Of a stretch of 64,000 nucleotides of DNA, positions 8,598 through 16,989 are shown in pieces. The translations under genes were made by a program, and so were the position numbers. The notes under the pieces were generated by a model. It was not told the DNA's origin, did not search any database, and saw nothing but the letters and a program-made list of their open reading frames with translations. The DNA is from Gilvibacter sediminis. GTDB taxonomy: Bacteria; Bacteroidota; Bacteroidia; Flavobacteriales; Flavobacteriaceae. The stretch lies in NCBI RefSeq assembly GCF_028561565.1, contig NZ_JAQQTE010000004.1, positions 265,017-329,016 on the forward strand, given 5' to 3'. Position 1 is the first letter of the stretch; each line of letters begins with the position of its first letter.

Positions 8598-9234
8598 CAA
8601 ATACCTGCTGGCGGCAGAGTTTTTGATCTTCTTTGCAATTTTGCCGGTAAGCTTTGCTTGGGATTATTCCATTTGGATCAAAGCAGGACTGGCAGTGGTG
8701 GGATTGACCTACATCATTGTTCAGTTGGTCAAAGATCCTGACAAACCCTTGAAATGGTATAAGAATTACCCTTGGAAGGCCTTTTGGAAACGCATAGGAT
8801 TGCAGTTTTTAATCATTGGGGCAGTTACAACCTTATTTGTGTTGTGGAAGGCGCCAAATAGTTTGTTCTGTGTGCCTAAAAGTGACCCCGAACTCTTTGT
8901 AAAGATCTTAGGAGTCTACACCTTTCTCTCGGTTTGGCCGCAGGAATTGATCTACCGGACGTATTTCTTCAGTAGGTTTGAATCGCTGTTTGCTTCCAAG
9001 AAGGTATTGATCTTTGTAAATGCCGTGGTCTTTTCCTTGGCGCACATCTTCTTTAGAAACACTTTGGTAACGGTACTGACTTTTATTGGAGGCTTGCTTT
9101 TTGCCTATACGTATTTTAAAACACGATCGACCTTACTGGTCAGTATTGAACACGCGGTTTACGGCAACTGGCTGTTTACCGTTGGGATGGGAGATATGCT
9201 TGCCTTTCCGGGGATGGATGCCTGTGCAGCTTAA
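8590..9234 (+). CDS. CPBP (CAAX protease-like) intramembrane protein with altered active-site Glu
   Basis: 214 residues, about six membrane helices. It has the CPBP motifs: motif 1 PQELIYRTYFF (about 117-127), motif 2 FSLAHIFFRN (about 151-160) and motif 3 EHAVYGN. Canonical motif 1 is EExxxR with two glutamates; here the first is Gln (QELIYR), which may weaken or change protease activity. Members act as prenyl-protein proteases, bacteriocin immunity proteins or scaffolds. The start overlaps lrp by 8 bases, so the two are cotranscribed, but a functional link is not evident. Confidence 0.82.
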   Translation: MRNKYLLAAEFLIFFAILPVSFAWDYSIWIKAGLAVVGLTYIIVQLVKDPDKPLKWYKNYPWKAFWKRIGLQFLIIGAVTTLFVLWKAPNSLFCVPKSDPELFVKILGVYTFLSVWPQELIYRTYFFSRFESLFASKKVLIFVNAVVFSLAHIFFRNTLVTVLTFIGGLLFAYTYFKTRSTLLVSIEHAVYGNWLFTVGMGDMLAFPGMDACAA

Positions 9235-9293
9235 GACTTAAGGAGCTGATCAATATTGCGACTAAGGACTTAGGTAGAACGCCAAAAGCTTTG

Positions 9294-9301
9294 TAAATTT
9301 G
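9294..9301 (+). promoter_or_regulatory. Candidate -7 promoter element for lpdA
   Basis: TAAATTTG (consensus TAnnTTTG), 23 bases before the lpdA ATG. The best upstream TTG (9256) is too far for standard spacing, so the -33 box is unclear. Confidence 0.45.
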
Positions 9302-9324
9302 CAGTCGATTTAAAATCATTTTTT

Positions 9325-10731
9325 ATGAGTTCATTTGATGTAGTAGTTATTGGATCTGGCCCTGGAGGCTATGTTGCAGCCATTCGTTGTGCACAATTGG
9401 GGATGAAAACTGCCCTGATCGAAAAGTACAATACCCTAGGAGGAACCTGCTTGAACGTAGGTTGTATTCCGAGTAAGGCCCTTTTAGATTCTTCTCACCA
9501 CTACGAGGATGCCGTTAAGCATTTTGAGGAGCACGGAATTGAAGTTCCGGGTGAAGTGAAAGTGAACTTAGAGAAGATGATTGCGCGCAAGCAATCTGTA
9601 GTAGATCAAACCACTTCTGGTATTGACTACTTGATGAAAAAGAACGAGATCACCGTATTTCATGGGATGGGTTCTTTTGTAGATGCCAATCATGTAAAAG
9701 TTGACTTGACCGAAGGCGGAGAAGAAACGCTAGAAGCCAAGAACATCATTGTGGCAACGGGAAGTAAGCCATCGACCTTACCCTTCATCACTATAGATAA
9801 AGAACGCATCATCACTTCTACAGAAGCGCTCAAAATGCCAGAGATCCCTAAGCATTTAGTGATCATTGGTGGAGGAGTTATTGGATTAGAGCTCGGACAG
9901 GTTTACCGCCGTTTGGGTGCTGATGTGTCTGTGGTGGAGTATATGGATCGAATCATTCCGACCATGGACCGTGCGCAGAGTAAGGAGCTCACTAAAGTGA
10001 TGAAAAAGCAAGGGGTGAAATTCCACGTTTCTCACCAAGTTACTTCTGTAGAACGCGATGGCGACGAAGTGACCATCAAAGCGAACAACAAAAAAGGAGA
10101 AGAAGTAAGCTTTACCGGAGACTATTGTTTGGTTTCTGTAGGGCGTCGTCCGTACACGGATGGATTGGCTGCCGATAAGGCGGGAATCCAAATGGACGAA
10201 CGCGGCCGCATCGAGGTAAACGAGCACTTGCAAACCAATGTTTCAAACATCTACGCTATTGGTGATGTGGTAAAAGGAGCTATGTTGGCGCACAAGGCAG
10301 AAGAAGAAGGTGTCTTTGTTGCAGAGACCATTGCCGGTCAGCAACCGCACATCAATTACAATCTGATTCCAGGAGTAGTGTACACTTGGCCAGAAGTTGC
10401 CTCTGTAGGCAAAACAGAAGATCAACTCAAAGAAGCTGGAGTAGACTACAAGGTGGGACAGTTTGGAATGCGTGCCTTAGGTAGATCTCGTGCCAGTGGT
10501 GATATCGATGGATTTGTAAAGATCCTTGCCGATGCTGCTACGGATGAGGTGCTGGGTGTACACATGGTAGGAGCTCGTGTTGCTGATCTGATCAGCGAGG
10601 CCGTTACTGCTATGGAATTCCGCGCTAGTGCGGAAGATATTGCACGTATGAGTCACGCACACCCAACCTATGCAGAAGCTGTTAAGGAAGCTGCTCTGGA
10701 TGCTACAGACAAACGTCCACTACACATTTAA
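9325..10731 (+). CDS. lpdA: Dihydrolipoyl dehydrogenase (E3)
   Basis: 468 residues. FAD-binding GSGPGGYVAAIRCAQLG (10-26), redox disulfide C42/C47 in GGTCLNVGCIPSK, NAD-binding GGGVIGLELGQVYRRLG (about 182-198), and the C-terminal dimerisation domain with catalytic His-Glu in HAHPTYAEAVKEAALD. It reoxidises dihydrolipoamide of the pyruvate, 2-oxoglutarate and branched-chain 2-oxoacid dehydrogenase complexes and the glycine cleavage system. It is unlinked here to any E1/E2 gene, as is common in flavobacteria. It converges on the TraB/GumN gene with only 2 bases between stops. Confidence 0.97.
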   Translation: MSSFDVVVIGSGPGGYVAAIRCAQLGMKTALIEKYNTLGGTCLNVGCIPSKALLDSSHHYEDAVKHFEEHGIEVPGEVKVNLEKMIARKQSVVDQTTSGIDYLMKKNEITVFHGMGSFVDANHVKVDLTEGGEETLEAKNIIVATGSKPSTLPFITIDKERIITSTEALKMPEIPKHLVIIGGGVIGLELGQVYRRLGADVSVVEYMDRIIPTMDRAQSKELTKVMKKQGVKFHVSHQVTSVERDGDEVTIKANNKKGEEVSFTGDYCLVSVGRRPYTDGLAADKAGIQMDERGRIEVNEHLQTNVSNIYAIGDVVKGAMLAHKAEEEGVFVAETIAGQQPHINYNLIPGVVYTWPEVASVGKTEDQLKEAGVDYKVGQFGMRALGRSRASGDIDGFVKILADAATDEVLGVHMVGARVADLISEAVTAMEFRASAEDIARMSHAHPTYAEAVKEAALDATDKRPLHI

Positions 10732-10733
10732 TT

Positions 10734-13700
10734 TTACTGCTCGCTCAATGAGCGTTTGTACTGACGAATCAAGGAGCGCGCCTGCAGTTTCCAAGCCGTT
10801 TTGACCTCGTCAAAATCGGTGTATGCCGCATTGGTGCTAAAATCTTTGAGATTAGGTGCTGAGATGACTCCCAATGCCATTATGGGTTCGCTATCGTCTG
10901 AGGTTGAAATAACCTTGTAGATTCCATAAAGGACGCCGTCGTCTTCAATCTCTCCGAGTTTTTTGACTTCGTTGTTGTATTCCGATACGTAATCGCCTAC
11001 ATAATTGTAAACACAAAGCTCTGTGAAGGTATTGGGTTCTAAATACTCCGCGGGAATTAGATCGCTCATCTCTGCATCAACCAAGGCTTCCATGATCTCG
11101 TAACGCGAGTAGAAAGGATCCATATACTGCTTGAGTATGTTAGGTTCCACAGTGAAGCCCATGGCCATGTATTTGAGCATGGATTCGGTCTTAGTCCAAG
11201 GTTCCTTAGCGTAAGGCGTAAAGATCTGTTTGAGAATTTCACCACTGTCTTCCGCGTTCACTGCGGGATCGGATTCAGCTATGCTCATATAATAATAGAT
11301 CAAGTTCTCATTTAAGTGGTAGCTCTGCTTGCGAAGCACTGTGTCTTGATACTTGGCCATTTGATTTGGAATGTCCTCAATGATCCGCTGCTGCAACTCT
11401 GAGAACAATTCTGGCAATTCATCCATTCCCATCATTTGGTCCACATAAAGACCAATGAGTTGATCCTTGAAGTCGTCATTGTTGTAGAGCTGCGCCAACT
11501 CGCGGGGGTAGCGTTTTAAGATATCTAGGCTGTCCTCCAATTGATAAAAGGCCAAGAAGTATTCATCGGTTCTTTTAGGTGGATTTTTGACCAAAAGATC
11601 CATCAATACGCGATCGGCTTGTAGGTCTTTAAAGTTCAAGAATTCACTCACGATCTCCTCTTTGACGTTTTCTTCTGTGGAATCTAATCGGTAGTAATCC
11701 AACAGCTTTTCCATATGCTTTTTATTACCAAATTTGGTAATGGGAATGATCAGATCTGTTTTGTTTAGCTCATAGCCCTCAATTTCAATAGGCTTATAGG
11801 GTAGTGCGGTCAGCAGAAGATCCACATCCTCTGTGGTGAAATCGTGATAGAGTAGCGCCATTTGTCCACGCTTGACCTCAAGAGTATCTGAGCTCATCAA
11901 AGCCGCCACGATCTCCTTAGTTTTTGGAGCGCGCACGTCCATTTTTGGCCTTTTACGCGTGTATTTGAAGGATTCTAAAAATAGATCCTGCAGGCCTTTA
12001 TCTACTTCATCTTGCCCTAAACAGGTGTAAAGTTGAACCAAATGGTCATCCACATACATGGTTTGAATGAATTGCTGCACATTGCTGTTTGGGTTCACAA
12101 TTCGGGCTTTGATCCCCGGAACTCCCTTAATGTTGATCAATTCCTTTTCTGCAATAGAATCCTGGTATTCTAAGATGTCTACCAAAGCGGTGTCCAGATA
12201 GGCATCAATGTCTTTAGTGCGATACAGCGGATTCAGTTTGCTGGTTTCCATCATATAAAGCCCTCCAGTATTTGCTGAGGTGGCTGTATAGGATTTGGTG
12301 TATAAGAATTCATCAGCATCACTACCTTCTTCCTCAGAGAAGAGGGTTAATGGTGCTGGAGATGCCATGGTGAATAGATCCTCGTAGGTGAAATCGGTGA
12401 TCTCGTCTTCTAAAAAGGGTTCGAGTTTAAAACTGGTAAAGAAGCGGGAGTTTGGATCTACCTCTGCGCCTTTTTCCTTAGCCTGCGCCATCAAGGCATA
12501 GCTGCGGTTTCCTCTAAAGTAAAACTTGAACACGCCGTTGTACATATTGAAGAAGTTCAAATACGCGATAAACCCGCGTACGCCTTGTTCTTCAAACTTA
12601 TAAGGCTCGCCTACTAACTCAATGCCAGCGCGCAATTCGGCCCCTAGTGTCTCTAAGATCTCTTCCTGATTGACCAAATAATATCCTTCGGGTTGATCGT
12701 TGTATCGGATCAAATAGTTGTATTCCAACTGCGGATCGGAAATAAAGTCAATGTTCATATAATAAGGCTCGCCTTCTGGATCTAATGGATTCTCCACTTC
12801 ACGATCCATATCTTGCATGCTTACATCAGGGACTTCCACGCTAAAAGCGCCTTCTTTATTGGTGTATCTGCGCCATTTGCCCTGGTATGAAGCATCTGGG
12901 TCGGGTTCGCTCAGACTGATGGACTCAAAAAAGGCATCTGCACTGCCGCTGTTTACGCCCATCTCTGTCGTTTCTATCAAGAAGGCCATAAATTGCTCCG
13001 ACTCCACGTTTATGGCGAATCGCAGAAATTCGTCGTCTGAATTTTGAACCACACATTCGTAGAAATCCTGCCCATCAATTTTAAATTCACGCTCGCTAAC
13101 AATTTTTAATTCTGTATTGTCATCGTCTGAAAAATAATCCGCCAAAAATCCCTTGATGTTCTTTTTGGAGATCACAGGCATGGGCAATTCTTCACTCAGC
13201 ATATAGGCAAAGGTCAAACCAGAGAGTAGATCTGGCGTGTAATAGACCAGCAGCGGATCTCTTTGGTAGTATTCCGGTTGGACTGGCGTGCGAAGGGTCA
13301 ATCCGTATTTGGGATGCTTGCTTTCAAACCAAGCCGTGGGATCGGGTTGATAGTCTTCATAATTGTTTGAATTATTAAAGGTTACCGCAACGGGTTCTAC
13401 TTTAAAGCCCTCATTGCGCAGCAGATTGATCAAACCTTCATCTCCGGGTAAATGCGCAGCACCAACGGCAGCAAAGAGCGTCTGTTTATTCATGATCTCA
13501 AGCATGCTGCTCAGCATTACCTTGTTGCGACGCACCATGGTGTCGTCGTACTGATCGTTCTCCAAAATGAAATCGTGAATGGCGTTGATTTCCCCTGAGT
13601 TGTAGAGGGTGATCATTTTTTCCACCGTTTCCCGATATTGATCCGGACTCACCTCAATCATCTCCAAAATGCGCTCCTTTAGAACCTCGTCATCAATCTC

Positions 13701-14294
13701 TTCAGGCCGTTCCAACTGATCCTCTACTTGCTCCAATCCATTAATGATCTTTCCATTTTGAAAGGCGATGGAGTAGAGGTAGCCGTCTAAAAAATTCGGC
13801 ATGTCCTTAGTGCCATACTCAATGTCATTCAGCGCAGCTTCAATTATATCAGGATTGAAGGTATAGTAATCATCGAGAGCCATCCCTTTGGTGGCCATGA
13901 ATTTATCATCAAGGCGTTTGTAGTCCTCTTCAGATAGGATTCTCTTGTAAATATTCTCCTTGTAGGCCTCAGAGAGCTCGTCATCAATATAACTGGTCAT
14001 GCTGTCCGGGTGAAGCTCCAAAGCAAACACTTCAGAACGCTTTATAGCCGGCAGCAGGGAGTCACTAATGTTGAAAACCCGCTTGTCTTGTAAGTGCATG
14101 GTTCCGTAGAGGTAAGAAACACGGGAGTTATCCGCGGCACTGATCTTCCACAACAGTTGATGTCCACTATCTTGACCAAAGGCCGTAAGCACCGTTAATA
14201 AACAAAGTAGTAGTGTCGGTAAAAGACCAGAAATTCTGGCCGAAGAGCGCAGGTTGTTCAATTGTTTATAAATAAAGGGATTTGTAACACTCAA
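10734..14294 (-). CDS. TraB/GumN-family protein with a very large C-terminal extension
   Basis: 1186 residues. After a signal peptide (to about residue 41), residues 45-305 are a TraB/GumN domain: GTMH (64-67), ALELHPDSM, and AVGAAHLPGDEGLINLL near its end; these conserved Gly/His/Glu motifs are those of Tiki-like metalloprotease relatives. Ordinary GumN proteins are about 290 residues, so some 880 residues are extra. That extension has no domain I recognise; it has repeated blocks of beta-rich sequence (e.g. KEGAFSVEVPD, AYLNFFNMYNGVFKFYFRGN) and a helical, HEAT-like acidic tail. Start is TTG at 14294; a second TTG 11 codons later is possible. It is divergent from pabB. Confidence 0.82.
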   Translation of the reverse strand: MSVTNPFIYKQLNNLRSSARISGLLPTLLLCLLTVLTAFGQDSGHQLLWKISAADNSRVSYLYGTMHLQDKRVFNISDSLLPAIKRSEVFALELHPDSMTSYIDDELSEAYKENIYKRILSEEDYKRLDDKFMATKGMALDDYYTFNPDIIEAALNDIEYGTKDMPNFLDGYLYSIAFQNGKIINGLEQVEDQLERPEEIDDEVLKERILEMIEVSPDQYRETVEKMITLYNSGEINAIHDFILENDQYDDTMVRRNKVMLSSMLEIMNKQTLFAAVGAAHLPGDEGLINLLRNEGFKVEPVAVTFNNSNNYEDYQPDPTAWFESKHPKYGLTLRTPVQPEYYQRDPLLVYYTPDLLSGLTFAYMLSEELPMPVISKKNIKGFLADYFSDDDNTELKIVSEREFKIDGQDFYECVVQNSDDEFLRFAINVESEQFMAFLIETTEMGVNSGSADAFFESISLSEPDPDASYQGKWRRYTNKEGAFSVEVPDVSMQDMDREVENPLDPEGEPYYMNIDFISDPQLEYNYLIRYNDQPEGYYLVNQEEILETLGAELRAGIELVGEPYKFEEQGVRGFIAYLNFFNMYNGVFKFYFRGNRSYALMAQAKEKGAEVDPNSRFFTSFKLEPFLEDEITDFTYEDLFTMASPAPLTLFSEEEGSDADEFLYTKSYTATSANTGGLYMMETSKLNPLYRTKDIDAYLDTALVDILEYQDSIAEKELINIKGVPGIKARIVNPNSNVQQFIQTMYVDDHLVQLYTCLGQDEVDKGLQDLFLESFKYTRKRPKMDVRAPKTKEIVAALMSSDTLEVKRGQMALLYHDFTTEDVDLLLTALPYKPIEIEGYELNKTDLIIPITKFGNKKHMEKLLDYYRLDSTEENVKEEIVSEFLNFKDLQADRVLMDLLVKNPPKRTDEYFLAFYQLEDSLDILKRYPRELAQLYNNDDFKDQLIGLYVDQMMGMDELPELFSELQQRIIEDIPNQMAKYQDTVLRKQSYHLNENLIYYYMSIAESDPAVNAEDSGEILKQIFTPYAKEPWTKTESMLKYMAMGFTVEPNILKQYMDPFYSRYEIMEALVDAEMSDLIPAEYLEPNTFTELCVYNYVGDYVSEYNNEVKKLGEIEDDGVLYGIYKVISTSDDSEPIMALGVISAPNLKDFSTNAAYTDFDEVKTAWKLQARSLIRQYKRSLSEQ

Positions 14295-14328
14295 TAATAG
14301 TAATTTTAGGGCATAATATTTCTATTTC

Positions 14329-15636
14329 TTGAGGAAAACTTACCGATTTAAACTAGAATCAGCAGCACACTTCAAAGCGCAATTGTTTCAATGGAGCCGG
14401 CAATTTGATCAAGTGGTTTGCTTGGATTCTAACGCCCATGCCGCCACAGATTCTGCTTTTGATTGTGCCTTTGCACTGGGGTCATTGGCGCAGTTAGAAG
14501 TTCAGTCGGGATCGGCTTTTAAGGCTTTAAGGAATTTTCGCAAGGTACATCCCGATTGGATGTTTGGATACTTGGGTTATGACCTCAAGAATGAATTGGA
14601 AGCGCTAAACTCTGACAACACTGATGTTTTGGGTTTTGCCGATATGCACTTTGTGGTTCCGGAGCGTTTGATCATCTTAAAAGGAGAAATCTGTAGCTTT
14701 AGTTATCCAGAAAACCTTGTGGATTCTATCGTTACCGATCTAAAAGCCATACGCGCCACACCTGTTGAACAAGGCTCAGAAGAAGCCGTGGATTCAAAAC
14801 CGATCCGTGTGCGCTTGCGCACTACCAAGGACACGTATTTTGAGCGCTTTGAGAACATCCAATACCATTTACATCGCGGTGATATTTATGAAACCAACTT
14901 CTGTCAAGAGTTTTATGCAGATGAAGCAGAAATAGACCCTTGGGGCATCTACAATCACCTCAATGCAATTGCAGAGGCGCCCTTTAGCACCTTTGTGCGC
15001 TTTGGAGAGCATTACATACTGTCTTCTTCACCAGAACGGTATTTGCAACGCAGAGGTAACCGAGTAATCTCTCAGCCTATCAAAGGAACTGCCAAACGCG
15101 GAGCCACTCCAGAGGAAGATCATCGGCTTAAAACAGCTTTACAGCAAAATCCTAAGGAGCGCAGCGAGAACATCATGATCACAGATCTGGTTCGCAATGA
15201 CCTTTCTCAGCTAGCAGTCCCAGGAACTGTCGCGGTAGAAGCGCTATGTGAATTACACAGCTTTAAACAGGTACATCAACTCATAAGTACAGTAGCTGCA
15301 GAGGTTCCTGAAAACACGGACAGTGTGGCGCTCATTGAAGCGACCTTTCCCATGGGGAGCATGACTGGAGCGCCTAAAGTGGCAGCCATGCAGATCGCCG
15401 AAGCTCAAGAGGACTTTAAACGCGGGGTTTACAGTGGAGCAATTGGTTATTTTGATCCTAAAGGCGATTTTGATTTCAATGTGGTCATCAGAAGCATTTT
15501 GTACAATGCTCAAAAGGGGTATTTGAGCTTTCCAGTAGGTGGCGCAATTACTGCAGCTGCCAATGCCAAGGATGAATATGAAGAATGCCTTTTAAAGGCC
15601 AAGGCCATGCGACAGGTATTGGAGAACAATTCTTAG
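14329..15636 (+). CDS. pabB: Aminodeoxychorismate synthase component I (PabB-like)
   Basis: 435 residues, chorismate-binding enzyme family. Conserved blocks: FVRFGEHYILSSSPERYL, PIKGTAKRG (Lys in the PIKGT motif of PabB), FPMGSMTGAPKVAAMQ and GVYSGAIGYFDPKGDFDFNVVIRS. PIKGTA rather than PIAGT favours aminodeoxychorismate over anthranilate synthase, giving 4-amino-4-deoxychorismate for folate. It is not fused to a glutaminase or lyase domain. Start is TTG at 14329, 34 bases from the divergent TraB/GumN start. It precedes tilS by 45 bases. Confidence 0.92.
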   Translation: MRKTYRFKLESAAHFKAQLFQWSRQFDQVVCLDSNAHAATDSAFDCAFALGSLAQLEVQSGSAFKALRNFRKVHPDWMFGYLGYDLKNELEALNSDNTDVLGFADMHFVVPERLIILKGEICSFSYPENLVDSIVTDLKAIRATPVEQGSEEAVDSKPIRVRLRTTKDTYFERFENIQYHLHRGDIYETNFCQEFYADEAEIDPWGIYNHLNAIAEAPFSTFVRFGEHYILSSSPERYLQRRGNRVISQPIKGTAKRGATPEEDHRLKTALQQNPKERSENIMITDLVRNDLSQLAVPGTVAVEALCELHSFKQVHQLISTVAAEVPENTDSVALIEATFPMGSMTGAPKVAAMQIAEAQEDFKRGVYSGAIGYFDPKGDFDFNVVIRSILYNAQKGYLSFPVGGAITAAANAKDEYEECLLKAKAMRQVLENNS

Positions 15637-15670
15637 ACAAGCCTTAACAAAACCATTCGCAGGCTTATCC

Positions 15671-15678
15671 TATCTTTG
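15671..15678 (+). promoter_or_regulatory. -7 promoter element directly before tilS
   Basis: TATCTTTG, an exact TAnnTTTG match, ends 3 bases before the ATG at 15682. If used, transcription would begin at or within the first codon, so the message would be leaderless or nearly so. No clear -33 TTG is seen at the standard distance. Confidence 0.5.
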
Positions 15679-15681
15679 CGC

Positions 15682-16989
15682 ATGCTCGATTCCTTTTCAG
15701 CACAATTTGGTACGGTATTACCCAATTTAAAGGGCAAGCGTCTCTTGCTTGCCGTTAGCGGGGGAATGGACAGTTGTGTGCTTTTGGACCTGATGCGCAG
15801 ACAGCCGTGTGAAATTGCTGTGGCACATTGCAATTATCAGTTGCGGGGTGCAGATAGTGATGCCGATCATCAGCTGGTCAAGGAACTAGCGCTCCAATAC
15901 GAGCTTGAATTTCACGAAGCTATTTTTGATACCCAAGCTGCATTGGCAGACAGTAAAGAATCTCTGCAGATGCTAGCCAGACGTTTGCGCTACGACTTTT
16001 TTGAGACTTTGATCACCGAGCATAACTATGATTATCTGCTGACTGCCCATCACGCGGACGATTCCTTAGAGACCTTCATCATCAATTGGAATAGAGGCAG
16101 TGGGGTTAAGGGTTTGCAAGGCATTCCAAGGATCAACGGTAATATTCTAAGACCCTTATTGGATTTTGATCGGAAGACTTTATTGGCTTATGCCAATGAC
16201 CATAATTTACAGTGGCGGGAAGACCGCTCCAATGCCTCAGAAGCTTATTTACGCAATGAAGTGCGTTTAAAGGTCGTTCCCGTTTTAAAGGATGTATTTC
16301 CTCAGATCACACAGAAAACCAGGCAGGCGCAGCGGCATTTGAATCAAACGGACCGTTTGGCAATGGCTTATCTGCAGCAATTAGAAGGAAGTGTGTGGGC
16401 CGCCACGGCTAGTGGCATTGAGATTTATTTACTCGAATTGATGAAATTGGAGACTCAAGAGGCGGTCTTGTACCATCTGCTGAGTCCTTATGGCTTTACA
16501 GATTGGAATGCGGTCTATAGTTTGCCAAACGCGCAATCTGGAGCAATAGTCTACGCCGAAGAGCATCAGTTGCTCAAAGATCGAGATCTTTTAATTCTCG
16601 ATTTCCGCAGCGAGCGCTCTTCACAGAGTTTTATCCTAGAGTCTGCTGAGCAAAACGATCATTTGCCCATCAAGCTAGAATTCAAAAAGATACATCGCTT
16701 GAGCAGTTGTGAGAAGGATACGATTGTTGTTGATGCAGACCTCTTGGAATGGCCACTTAGCTTGCGTAGATGGCAGGCTGCAGACCGATTTATTCCCTTT
16801 GGAATGCAAGGTTCTCAGAAACTGAGTGACTACTTCATCAACCAGAAAATATCACGACTGGAAAAAGAAAAAATATGGCTACTTTGCAGCGACTCAAAAA
16901 TTGTTTGGGTCATTGGTCATCGGGCAGATGATCGCTTTAAAGTCAGCAACAACACCAAAAACCTGCTTCAGATTAAATGGCGCGATTAA
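15682..16989 (+). CDS. tilS: tRNA(Ile)-lysidine synthase
   Basis: 435 residues. PP-loop ATPase motif AVSGGMDS (24-31), then LLTAHHADDSLETFIINWNRGSGVKGLQGI, the TilS signature, and a C-terminal domain with LSDYFINQKISRLEK that contacts the tRNA acceptor stem. It converts C34 of tRNA-Ile(CAU) to lysidine, so that it reads AUA. The frame opens at a TTG at 15676, but I chose ATG 15682 because the TTG lies within the -7 element. Its end overlaps the next start by 13 bases. Confidence 0.95.
   Translation: MLDSFSAQFGTVLPNLKGKRLLLAVSGGMDSCVLLDLMRRQPCEIAVAHCNYQLRGADSDADHQLVKELALQYELEFHEAIFDTQAALADSKESLQMLARRLRYDFFETLITEHNYDYLLTAHHADDSLETFIINWNRGSGVKGLQGIPRINGNILRPLLDFDRKTLLAYANDHNLQWREDRSNASEAYLRNEVRLKVVPVLKDVFPQITQKTRQAQRHLNQTDRLAMAYLQQLEGSVWAATASGIEIYLLELMKLETQEAVLYHLLSPYGFTDWNAVYSLPNAQSGAIVYAEEHQLLKDRDLLILDFRSERSSQSFILESAEQNDHLPIKLEFKKIHRLSSCEKDTIVVDADLLEWPLSLRRWQAADRFIPFGMQGSQKLSDYFINQKISRLEKEKIWLLCSDSKIVWVIGHRADDRFKVSNNTKNLLQIKWRD

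Noticed and set aside
9226-9250. Palindrome CTTAAG-A-CTTAAG at the end of the CPBP gene
   Set aside because: The stem has a 3-base bulge and no T-tract, so a terminator or operator call is not supported.
10734-10760. Hairpin CGCTCA/TGAGCG at the lpdA-TraB convergent ends as a terminator
   Set aside because: It lies within the TraB/GumN coding end, has almost no loop and only a short T-run (TTTGT).
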